A stretch of DNA of 64,000 nt from Phoebastria nigripes (lineage: Eukaryota; Chordata; Aves; Procellariiformes; Diomedeidae), in assembly GCA_035582835.1 (NCBI GenBank), contig JAYKAV010003095.1:373439-437438 (forward strand). The letters run 5' to 3'. Both the position numbers and the translations under genes were made by a program. The notes beneath the pieces are model-generated. The model worked only from the letters and a program-made list of their open reading frames with translations. It was not told the DNA's origin and did not search any database. Shown here piece after piece: positions 1-11,247 of the stretch (its first letter is position 1; every line of letters starts with the position of its first letter).

Positions 1-2372
1 GTACTATTTGCTCTTGCTTTATTTTGCAGTAGAACTGGGGAAAAGAAATAGGAAAGGGAAAGGAGTGGAATATGTGCTGAGTACTTCAGCTGCCTGACTG
101 GCGAGCCATCTGGACACATGAGGCATCTCAGATGTCTTGGTCTCACAGTTGGCTGCAACCCTTCCTTGAGTCGGAGGGAGGGAGGGAAATGCTGAAGCCT
201 TTTGATAGTCAGGGGAGATGTGGCTGAGGCCAGGATTAGGCACATTTCAAGAGGACTGCTTGCAAAGAGCAGTTAAAGCTCAGTCTCTGTGTGCAAAGTA
301 GGTAGGACAGTTTGGCCTTTATGACTTCCATCTACCAAATCAGAATGTATGATGACTAATGCCTTGAAATACAGGGTTAGTTACTTCATATGTTTAAGTA
401 AGAAGTTTTCTATGTAGTCTGTGACTAGATTAAACCCAGTGTGTCTGGATTTGCCATTTATATTAGGAATTATGATACATGGAGACCAGAAAGAGGTGAA
501 ATATTACGGAACAGACTTACACTTAATGACTGATTGGTATAAGAGGTCTAACAAGGCTGGTGGCAAGTGTGCAGACAAACCAGTAAAAGCTGGATGGCTG
601 CTTCCATTAGGCTGGTGGCTGCTGAATTCCTACATCATAAATTAAGAGATCTCACCTTTAAAAGTCCATATATTGTTTCTGAATAATGACAAGGTGATCT
701 GTGCTGCTGACTCACTCACAGTGTTCTCCAAGACCCATTTGGAGATTTATACAAAATAGATTTTTTTTGTTGTTGTTTTTCACTGAGCTAAACTCCTTCT
801 GATATTTCCTTTCTATGGAAGTCTTTAAGCAAGGATGAATGGTACCTGCTTACCTGCTTATAAGAAAGGCCACATTTCTAGATTTATGTCCTGCTTGAAG
901 GTGAAGGATCATATGAATAATATAAAGAATCAAAAAATGGTAAATGCTGCTCATGCTAAGATTCAGTATTTGTTCAGCAATTTGAATATGAATGAGGAAA
1001 TTGGATAGCCATCTCTAATAATACTGTTCTTTTGCCAAATGTTCAAACAATATGTAAGATCTTGTTAAAATGATCTAATTGTTAATAAGGTCTGCTAACT
1101 AGTGACATGAAATAGATACTTAGGTTCTTGAACCGGCTTGCAGTACTGGCATGTCTGACCTTAATTGTGAATAACCTAAAAATACCATTTCAGTGTATTT
1201 CCCTGACATTAGGCATCAGTTCTGCAAAAAAACGCATGAATATTTCTTACACAAGTCCTGCATTGGCTTTCTTAACTATAGTTTTATTTCTATAGAAAAT
1301 TTGTGCTAGCATTTCAATGTCTGTTGAAACAGCTATGTGATTTCAATTCAAGTTCACTGTAGTTTTTCTATTTTTAAGTATAGTTCAGTAGTCTGAGAAT
1401 AACATGACTATACCAGCAAGAGAATCAAAACACATCTATCCTGTGTGAAAGAAAATATTTTTTTCTTGGGTCTCTATAATTACATTTTCATTTTCAGGCT
1501 CATCTCTCTGGTTAATAACCAAAACATTGACTTACAAAGAAAAATAATTTTAAATCACAGTAAAAAATAGTTTTGGATAAAATAATAAAATGGGATGTGT
1601 TCCGAAACTTTGGAAGTCGCATTCTTTTAAAACAGAAGTTCATATATTTTTAGATGTCTTAAAATGATATTTTGAATTTGCATTTCAGCAAGGAGTCATT
1701 AATTTCATTAAAAAGTCATTATTCATATTAAATATTATGCTTTTTTTGGAAAAGTCACCTTGAAATTAGTTTGGCTAGTTAACTCATAAGGCACTTATAT
1801 TTGTTAGTGTAGAGGCAGAATTTGATGGAAAAAAAATAGTACTATGTTTATGCAGTTGTCCAATCCTTCTATGTACAGGTGGATCTGCTGTAGTTAGTAT
1901 AGTTATGTCTATAGTTATGCTGTCCAAAGCTTTCCTCAATAATACAGTCACTCTTACAGTCACTTATAAATTTGTCAGCTCTATTAGTAAGGTTGTCATT
2001 TTCCACACTGTGCATTTGTTGGTAATTTTAAAATGCCATGATTTAATGTAATAATTTATGTCTTTCTATGCACAGCAACAAAAGCGTATGAAATAATTTG
2101 CAATCATTTCATGTGCTTCACTTTGCTATTTTAACATCCTTTTATATACTTTTGTGTATTGTTTGTTGTCTTCTTTTCCTTTCCTGATGAGAAAGCATAT
2201 GAAGTACAGTAGCTTTTATGTTTTTCAACTCTACTTCTTTTGCCAATGTTTCATATATATTGATCCAAATGTTTAATGTTAATGGTATCACATGCCAATG
2301 TGGCACCCACATCCAGGTCCTTTCAAATAAAATCCTCAGGTTTGGAAAGACACTTGGAATCACAATAATTTT
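1..2372. other. Unique AT-rich non-coding DNA
   Basis: No repeat or exon is recognisable. All open frames are short (under 80 codons), lack family motifs and look like chance frames. Short A and T runs are common. Confidence 0.6.
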
Positions 2373-2888
2373 TCATAGAATGATAGAATAGTTTGGGTTG
2401 GAAGGGACCTTTAAAGGTCATGTAGTCCAACTCCCCTGCAGTGGGCAGGGACATCTTCAACTAGATCAGGTTGCTCAGGGCCCCGTCCAACCTGACCTTG
2501 AATGTTTCCAGGGATGGGGCATCTACCACCTCTCTGGGCAACCTCTTCCAGTGGTTCACCACCCTCAGCATCAAAAACTTCTTCCTTATCTCTAGTCTAA
2601 ATCTACCCTCTTTTAGTTTAAAGCCATTCCCCCTTGTCCTGTCACAACAGGCCGTGCTAAAATGTTTGCCGCCATCTTTCTTATAAGCCCCCTTTAAGTA
2701 CTGAAAGGCTGCAATAAGGTCTTCCTGAAGCCTTCTCTTCTCCAGGCTGAGCAACCCCAACTCTCTCAGCCTTTCTTCATAGGAGAGGCATTCCATCCCT
2801 CTGATCATTTTCATGGCCCTCCTCTGGACCCGCTCCAACAGGTCCATGTCTTTCTTGTGCTGAGGGCTCCAGAGCTGGACGCAGTATT
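2373..2888 (-). mobile_element. CR1 LINE, 5'-truncated 3' fragment
   Basis: Read on the minus strand this is the 3' end of a CR1 non-LTR retrotransposon. The low-coordinate end carries the diagnostic terminal repeat (forward TCATAGAATGATAGAATAG), followed by the usual GGTTGGAAGGGACC block. The body encodes about 140 residues of the C-terminal part of CR1 ORF2, downstream of the reverse transcriptase. Recognisable pieces are [36 protein letters not shown] and [17 protein letters not shown], ending at a TAG at 2461-2463. The frame runs on past 2888 only by chance into unrelated DNA. No endonuclease or RT catalytic motif is present. The frame is intact over the retained part, which suggests moderate age. 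5' truncation is normal for CR1. Confidence 0.93.
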
Positions 2889-3294
2889 TTTGGTAGTTGA
2901 AGCCCAAATGAAAACAAGCCTCCTTAAGGTGTCTCAAAATATTATCACTGAAATACTTTATCATTTTTTTAAAATAAGTATTTATATGCCCTGTATTCCA
3001 CAATGCTGCCTTGATTCTTGGGTTATATGTTTGGACAGAACTCCGAACTAACAACCACATGTTCTCTACTGTTAAAATGGAATGATTTATTTTAGCCGCA
3101 AAATAGGATAACCTACTTGTTTAGTGTGTCAAAACTTTAGTCTTCCTTTTACTTGCAATGGGATTAATTATGCTTAGGTACAATAGGTACAAGCCTAACA
3201 GGTAAGAAACATCAAGCCATTAGTGTAGCCAATCCTATTAGCATCCTTAATACCTGCTTGACAACTATTTTTTGCAGTCACTTATGCTTGCTTG
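2889..3294. other. Unique non-coding DNA between CR1 and solo LTR
   Basis: About 400 bases of AT-rich DNA without recognisable repeats. The last bases supply the left copy of the LTR target duplication. Confidence 0.6.
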
Positions 3295-3299
3295 GACTC
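3295..3299 (+). repeat. Target site duplication GACTC (left copy; right copy 3895-3899)
   Basis: Identical 5 bp words sit immediately outside the TG and CA ends of the solo LTR. A 5 bp duplication is usual for ERV-L-type integrases. Confidence 0.85.
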
Positions 3300-3894
3300 T
3301 GCTGGTTTTGGCTGGGGTAGAGTTAATTTTCTTCCTAGCAGCTAGTATGGGGCTATGTTTTAGATTTGTGCTGGAAACGGTGTTAGTAATACAGGGATGA
3401 TTTAGTTATTGCTGAGCAGTGCTTACACAGGGTCAAGGCCTTTTCTGCTCCTCACACCACCCCACCAGCGAGTAGGCTGGGGGTGCACAAGAAGTTGGGA
3501 GGGGACACAGCTGGGACAGCTGACCCCAACTGACCAAAGGGATATTCCACACCATATGACGTCGTGCTCAGCATATAAAGCTGGGGGAAGAAGGAGGAAG
3601 GGGGGGACGTTCGGAGTGATGGCGTTTGTCTTCCCAAGTAACCGTTATGCATGATGGAGCCCTGCTTTCCTGGAGATGGCTGAACACCTGCCTGCCGATG
3701 GGAAGTAGTGCATGAATTCCTTGTTTTGCTTTGCTTGCGTGCGCAGCTTTTGCTTTCCCTGTTAAACTGTCTTTACCTCAACCCACGAGTTTTCTCACTT
3801 TTACCCTTCCGCTTCTCTCCCCCATCCCACTAGTGGGGGAAGTGAGCGAGTGGCTGTGTGGTGCTTAGTTGCTGGCTGGGGTTAAACCACGACA
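3300..3894 (+). mobile_element. Solo LTR, subfamily B of the ERV-L-like family
   Basis: A 595 bp LTR in plus orientation starting TGCTGGTTTTGGCTGGG and ending GGGGTTAAACCACGACA, so it has TG...CA ends. It is flanked by perfect 5 bp direct repeats GACTC (3295-3299 and 3895-3899). No internal retroviral sequence follows, so this is a solo LTR left by LTR-LTR recombination. Promoter-like features are a CRE-like TGACGTCG (3557-3564) and TATAAA (3574-3579). A weak polyadenylation-like GTTAAA lies at 3761-3766. The part from about 3715 (GAATTCCTTGTTTTGC onward) differs from the LTRs at 15511 and 37614, which carry an ATT microsatellite there. It matches the 3' half of the LTR at 42439. Confidence 0.9.
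3557..3579 (+). promoter_or_regulatory. LTR core promoter: CRE-like site plus TATA box
   Basis: TGACGTCG is followed ten bases later by TATAAA inside the U3 region. The same order recurs in the related LTRs at 15511 and 37614. Function is inferred from motif and position only. Confidence 0.5.
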
Positions 3895-3899
3895 GACTC

Positions 3900-6800
3900 T
3901 CAGATCTGAAGAGTAAGCAAAGGGTGTATCATCAGAGAGATGTTCTGATATTAGATTATTTGTCTACAAGCAAATAATACCAAAATGTATGTCTTTTCTG
4001 CATTCAACAGTAACTTTATGGTTAGCTAAACTTTTTGTTGTCTCTTTCTGGAGCTCAGTGCTCTCTGTTACTGCTGACTTCTGTCTCTGTTTTGAAACTA
4101 AGATGTATTGCAGACCTGCGTGGATTTCATGCTGCGCTCTACGCTTTCTGAAGTGTCCCAAGGCAGATGATAGGCGAAATTTCTTTTTTTCCCCTTTCCC
4201 CATGACGCTGTGCTAAATGTGGCTACTCAGCTATTTTATTTTCCCTGTCAGCAAATCAACTCAGTATCTTTGCGGCTCAGTTATGCCTGCCAAGCCCAGA
4301 ACCAGGCTGGAGAAGGTGCGGTCACAGCATTCCAAGAAGAGTTATAGAAGAAATGGACTCTTAGGACACAGTCTTCCCAGGGCTCTGGGATAGAAGAATT
4401 GAAGGCAAAGGAAAACCTATCAAAAAAAAACATTGTCGTGTGACAGAAATAATAATTTCTACAAAAAGGTAAACAATCTCATTTCAGCCACTCTCAGCAG
4501 TGCTGTAAATTACCAACAAACCTGTAAAACATATTGTTTGTTTGGCTAAGGATAGTTCTGAGGTGGATATTTGGTGGGGNAAAAAAAAAAAAGAAAAGAA
4601 TAATTACATTCAGGATTTTAAGTGAATGCTTGGGATGATATTTACTGCTACCTTTGTTACCGTAATATTTGAAGTCCATACAAGACTGGTGTATCCTCTG
4701 TAATCATGAATGTGACTAGACTAATGTAGCATTGCTAAGTGAGAGTCCTTGAGATTTACATTTGATTTCTCAAATTTTCTCTTAGTTTGGTGGCTTCAAG
4801 GTTTTCTCAACTATTTCAATATTGATAAATGCTCTGTCAAGATGCAGTAAATGTCATTTTGGTATTAGCACTGGAAGATCAATCATGACAGAAACGAGCA
4901 TGCTCTGTGAACAGCATTAACAACAGGAAGGTCCAACTCATTTAATTAGTTACTATTTCCCTAAAGTTTTGAATGTGTGAAATGCTCTATAAGCAGTGCA
5001 ATATTTTATTACCACTTTACAGAAGGCCCTAGCTAGGCGTAATGAGGGAAATTTGGATTTTCTCACAGGAAATTGGACCAAAAAATTGCTGTCAACCAGG
5101 AATCCTGGGAATTGAGCAGCTAAAGGGATTAGAAAAACCCTGTGTCTGACGGCTTTTACTGTGGAATTACAGATTTATTTTTTAATAGACTTTGGCTCTA
5201 AATTCATTAAAAATGTTAATACAGGAAACAATTAAGAGCCAGCAGAAGGAATTGGGCAAACAAAGACATTAATCAAGGGTTCTTCAAAATGAAAAAATCT
5301 CTTTAGAAATTATATGAAATATCACGTGGNAGCAGAGTGAAATCCTAAATTGTTCTCAAATGTACTGCAGAATAACAAAAGTCCAGATGGAAGAAGGCTT
5401 GAAGTACTGCATTCATTAGGGCTAGCAAATCATGCATTCTTTTGAGATATACTAAATTATGTTGGATCACCGTGTATATTACATTGTAAACTGAGTCTCT
5501 GAGAATATACATGCATAATCATAACTGTGGGCTTGGCTACATAAATATTGAAAAACTCAAACCTAGCATTACATTTCCTCCTTTGAAAATACATAAGTGA
5601 AATGTTGTAAAAAATAACCTATCTTCTTTCTTTTCCCCTTCTGATGAAGCTTTTTTTATGAATAATTCACAATATTTTCCACAGAGACAGAGAATGAGGA
5701 TCATTCATTGGATTGTAACTGCGTACATTTCCTTTCTGTAATCAGCTTGGGACACTGAAGCAGAACGATGAGGTTGACTTAGGATCCCCTTTTGTATCAC
5801 GGATATTAAGCAAATCACTTCTACTCAATATCCCAGTTTGTATTCTATGACTTGGGAAAAAGAAATGTGTTCTGAATTTTCAGTTTGGCTTTACTAAACA
5901 ATACCCTCATGTCATTTTACAGAATCAGTGCGACTCAATCACTGAATCATTTTAGCCAATTTTCGTTGAAGAATATGCAATGTGTTGTGAACTTTGGTTT
6001 TATACTTCAGTGTTTTTATTACTAAAGAAATAAATGATGCAATTTTCTTACACTTCCTTCGCCCCGCCCCCATGGTATGGCAATTTCTAGTAACATTGTT
6101 ATTCTCTCTTTTTATGGTGTTGCTGAATTAATTCTCTCTAGTCTTAAGGAGTTCCCAAATGATAATTCTAAACTAATCTTCCACCTAGGAAGGAAAAGGA
6201 AACAAGGATTGTATTTTTCAGTACTAGTCATATTCTATCGCTAATCTTTTTTTTTTTTTTTACATTAAAATAGTACACCTTCCAAAAAGAAATCAAAATT
6301 ATCTTTATTGCTTTCAACTCTCCCAGCAGATATGCATTGTCAACATCAAAGAATGGATCATGAGTAAGCCACAGTTACATGATTAATGTTATAACAGAGG
6401 TCTAAAGAAAAAAGAAAAAAACTAATTTGTCATTTTAGTTTATCTTCAGGAATGCTGGCTTGATTTGATTGTTGTAACCTCAATAATTTGCCAGGAGATT
6501 AAGCCCAGAGATTCTGAAGTTATATCTGAAAATGGGAACAAGCCTGCTCATTCCTTATGCATTTTGAAAAATGAACCCTCTGCCTATTTCCCTGCCAACA
6601 CAGCTTTGTATTTCATTGTGCATTTATTAGTGTTTTGTTTTGCTGTATTTTGTGTCACATTACTGCTTTCCCTAGCAACCCTCACCAAGCTTAAAGGATT
6701 TTATTGTAGGAAGTTACTTGCAAAACTCAGCTAAATTCTTTCCACTTTTAATTTAAGCTTATTTTACTATAGTTTTAAAGTCCCAAAATACAGCATTGTA

Positions 6801-9800
6801 TTTTTCAAGAATATGTTATGTTATTTTATGGAGGACAGGTGCAATGGATTGCCTGGAGAGTTACTGAGCATATTTGGGAGAGGAAGGCTCAATAGACTAT
6901 ACAAATAGCCAAGAGAAAGTGATCGGTCCTACAGTTATGACAGTGAGGAACAGAGATCTTCTAGTTTATGCAGAGAAACTGCAGGGTTGAAGCGAGGTGC
7001 ACAAACCTTTATACTTCTGGTCTCTCTTCTTTAGTTGCTTTCAATTTGCTCTATTTAAAAAATAGAAGTAATAAAAATTGAGCGTCTTGTTTTCATTCAC
7101 TTACATATTTTCTTAATTTCAAAAGATTTCCAGTCTTTTGGAACAGTTGTTTACAAAAGGAAAAGTCTGGACTGAACCTCCTTAAAGTAATTTCCAGTGC
7201 AGTGTCATTTCAGGCAGCAAGGTAATGGATAAGGCTCCTTTTATATTTGGGAAAACCTGAGATCCCCAAATACGAGGAGCTGAAAATAGACAAGGAAATG
7301 CCACAGGAGGATGATTAGTAAAATGAGAATAAGTGAGGCATGTGCTTGTTTCAGTGAAATCAAAGGGTGTAATGTGAGGTGCAACTATTGCCTTAATCCT
7401 TATATGATTAAGTGGTGGCTTTTGTTATTCTCCATGCCCTGCAGCACCAGAGATCAGGTGTATCAATTCCATTTATGTGGAATAACATTTGGAAGACAGA
7501 AGGCCTTGTAGCAGGGCACCGTGTGTAAGGGATCTCACATTGAAACTCACTTTCCCAATCAATCATCAGTGTTACAAAACCAGAAATTATTTTTATCTCT
7601 AAAAGCACTGCTCAATGCTGTTCCCTTCTTAAGTTTTTTGCTTGTGACTACACGTGATGGCAAAATGGAATAGAGATCTTTTAAAATATTTGTTTTTAAA
7701 ATGAGTATTACGTATTGTCCAAGAATTTCCCAAGATGTACTTTAAAATAATAAGTGAATAATTATGTAAATAAATTCATTTAAATAAAAATAAGAATCTT
7801 GGAACTATGTTTAATTAATCAGAAGATGACTGAGAAGTTACATAGGAAAGCCAAGACGTAGTGCATTAAAATTATCAGTGAATAAAAGCAATGAACAGAT
7901 TTATCAAAATCTGGAAAGGTCCTATACTGAGTAAAAACTATAATGGGACAATTATTATTAATACTAGCTGACTACAAGATCAGTTTTTACAAGGGCAATG
8001 CTACAGATAAAAATTGAAAATTGTATGAACAGCTGATTATTAGTCTGAATATGAAATAAACATTGGAAAAGCAATTCTGAAAGGCCATTGCTCAATTACT
8101 TTATTGATTAGGATTAAGAAGACTAAATGATCAACACCACAGTGTATGCTGTGAAAACTCTGGCCGTTGCAACATTTAGGAGGAGAGGACAGCTCAAACA
8201 TATGATTTTAAACAGTGTATTTATACCTCAGTTCAACTTAATTACAATTTGTAGCTGTATAGAATTACCTAATCTCCATCTGCTCCTCCAAAAGCAGTAA
8301 AAAATTATGAGGATACCAGACATGTAAACTATTCCTTAATAGCATCCATTTGGAACTCTTGAAAGAGAAAGCACCAGAAATAGAATAAAAATGAACTACA
8401 AAAGCCCCCACAGAAATCCTAGGTATGAATCAGAAGAAAAATAATTACTGAGCAATCACTTATTACAACAGTTAATTGCAATAAATATAAGAAAACTACC
8501 TACATTTTATTAAATGATCCTAGTCATGAACAAATGCACATGTATGAGCTATAAACAGTGGATACAGACTGCACTTTCAAGGCCAGATACAAGTTTAACA
8601 GAAGAGGAAAAGCTGACAGTTAATAATGCTACAGATTTATCTTNGAGATATCTTTATTTATTATCTTTATTCTATGTCCTATACTATGCCCTTGAAAATC
8701 TATGATTGTTCAAAATATATTGGCACAAAACATACAGGAACAAAACACAGNCTTATATGTCTAGGTCTGTAGAATGAAAATAAATGATGGTGATAGCACA
8801 TATTTAGATTTCCTTTCTTTTAAACAGAAGTTCACATCTCACTTGATGTGTGTATTTATATTGTGGTTAGCGTTAGCATTGCTACTTCAGACCAAACATC
8901 AAGATTCCCAAGAACTCAAAACTGTTGAAATCTAATGCTGTGGCTACTCCTCCAGTGTCCTGTATATCCTTTTCAGAGGTCTCTCTAGGAAGAACTTGTG
9001 TGTCTAGGAGCTAAAATAAAAAAAGATTGGAAAATATTCTAGATTTGGATCTGTGATGCAGTGCCTTACTACACAGTCAAATTCCCACGTTTATAATGCC
9101 AAAGTTATTTTGAGTTTGCAAGTGCTATGCCAGTGAATTCCATATCGTTTGCTAGAGAAATCCTGTCCACACAAAAAAATTACACTATGTTTGGCCTTTT
9201 ATACTTTGCAACTGTTCGTCTATACTTTTTCACAATGACTAAAACAGACACTCTTTCAGCGGAACTTACGTTTAATGTTCTCTTTACGTACAAGTAAGTA
9301 GGTATAATAATGTTAGTTTTAATGGATTGTTCATTATATGAATTAAGTGCACAACNCCTTAAAATATGTGAGGAACAGCTTAAAGATATGACTGTGAATT
9401 TTCAGTGTACCTGCAGACTAAAATCTCATTTTAGCGGTCTTCTTTCTTGTTACGTGTATTTATGTTCCATTAGCAGTAATTCTGGCCGCATACACGTGTG
9501 TGGGAGGACAAAATAAAATAAAAACTTCCACCTATTTGTAAGTGGAGACAATTCNATTGGAGTCTAGACTCCTACATGAGTAAAAAAATCCCCAAAACCA
9601 TAACCTTATGCTATGTTAATTGAGTACTTGAACTGTCTGCCCTTACTTCAGATACGTGTAATTCATTTAACTTAGTTATTCATCAGGATTTAAAATCAAA
9701 GACAGAAAAGGGAATTTGTCCTAAAAAGTCTTCATTTTTAGAATGCAAATATGAGCATCATATTTCTAGATATAATTATCACTAAAAAATTTATTTCTTG

Positions 9801-11246
9801 CAAGCTACATGTTTAATGGTAAAGAAGTCAGTAAAAAAGTACCAGATTTCATCTATTCAGCTGTCTTCTTGTGTTAAGTTCCTGTGTTTTACTTGGTGGT
9901 CATTGTGATCTGAGTAATTACAAATAAAAGCCATAAATAAAAGAGAAAAGATGACCTTGAAAAAGGTGTAATGAATGCGCTGTGCAAAGACTCCACTGCA
10001 CATTAAAACACAAGCTATAGCCACCAATGCTTCTTTGTCAGTCTTTATTTGGAGTTATGTCTACAAATAAGCTGCACTAAAATATCCAAGAGGAAAAAAG
10101 AGAGATTTACTATTTGGGCTCCATCCATTTAAATATATACTGTATTAGACTTCCTACAATGTCCAACTCTTTTATTGATGGGGAATTAGCCTTGCCAACC
10201 CTGTTATACAGCCTCAAGAAACTTGATTTCTAGCTACTGCAGGAGGCACNCTTCAAATGAATGTAGCAAATTGGACTTCCATTAACTTTTTTTGGACTGT
10301 GATCCCACCTGGAGTCAAGTGCTCTCACACTTCTTTAGATAACCTTCCTTTAAATTCTTTGCACAGGTTTGGAATGATGCTCTCATAGTGGTGCCTAGTC
10401 CCAGAGCTCTTCCAAGGAGACACCAGAGAATAAGACACAAAAGGCACTTGGAAGAGAAAATTAAAAAGAACGACTATATTGTAGCAGAAGGTCAGAGATA
10501 AGGAATGGAATGGGTTTATGGAACTCTACATGTCTTCTGAGGTTTTCCACCACGCCTCTGTTAAATACTTCTGGAGCTGTATGTGAACTTCTATTACAGA
10601 CTGCCACAGTAGTATGACCTGTGTTCTCTGAGATAATTGGTCTTCAGTCTGCTGTGTACAAGGATTTCATTCCACAAAATGAGTGAGAAAAGATAGTATT
10701 CCATGCCCAGAATGCCAGTGGAACAAAGCAGTGTGAATATGTTTTTCTAGATAAACCTCGAAATTTTGACAGTTTTATTAAACATTATTCCAAGTGTCCT
10801 GGGTCTCATAGGAATTCTGGAAATCAATCTCCACAGGGTTTTGCATATATCTGAAAATGCTGAGATTTTATNTGAAAGCTTTGATATTAAATGTCTTATT
10901 TCAAATCCCAGATTTTAGAAAAAAAGAGGTGGCATAGGAATTTTGGCTTCATTTAGCTGTATTTCTGTAAGTAAATTTCTAAAACTCAAAAATATGAACT
11001 GAAGTCTGCCAACACAATCAGTGTTCTTTTAAAGAAAAAAAAAGTCTCATAACTTTTTGAACCATTTATAAAATTTTTCACGTTAATATTTCCTCCTTTC
11101 TACCACGGTAGTATGAAAATATTGTTTGTTAAGGTTTCATTTCTTTAAGATGGTACATAGCCTTTATCTGTTACATTCATTTAAACTAATACTTTCCCTT
11201 GTACAGCCAGTCAGTTCTGACGCCTGTTTGAGCAGACAGCTCAAAC
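3900..11246. other. Long AT-rich non-coding stretch
   Basis: About 7.3 kb without a recognisable gene or interspersed repeat. Scattered single N bases occur, and there is a poly-T run near 6247-6262. The longest frame (6465-6734, plus, 89 codons) has a hydrophobic C-terminal half but no homology I recognise, and its codons look like translated AT-rich noise. Below repeat-family recognition, old decayed elements could be hidden here. Confidence 0.55.
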
Positions 11247-11247
11247 C

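Noticed and set aside
6465..6734. 89-codon frame with a hydrophobic segment as a small membrane protein
   Set aside because: Hydrophobic runs arise readily from T-rich DNA. There are no splice or promoter signals and no recognised family.
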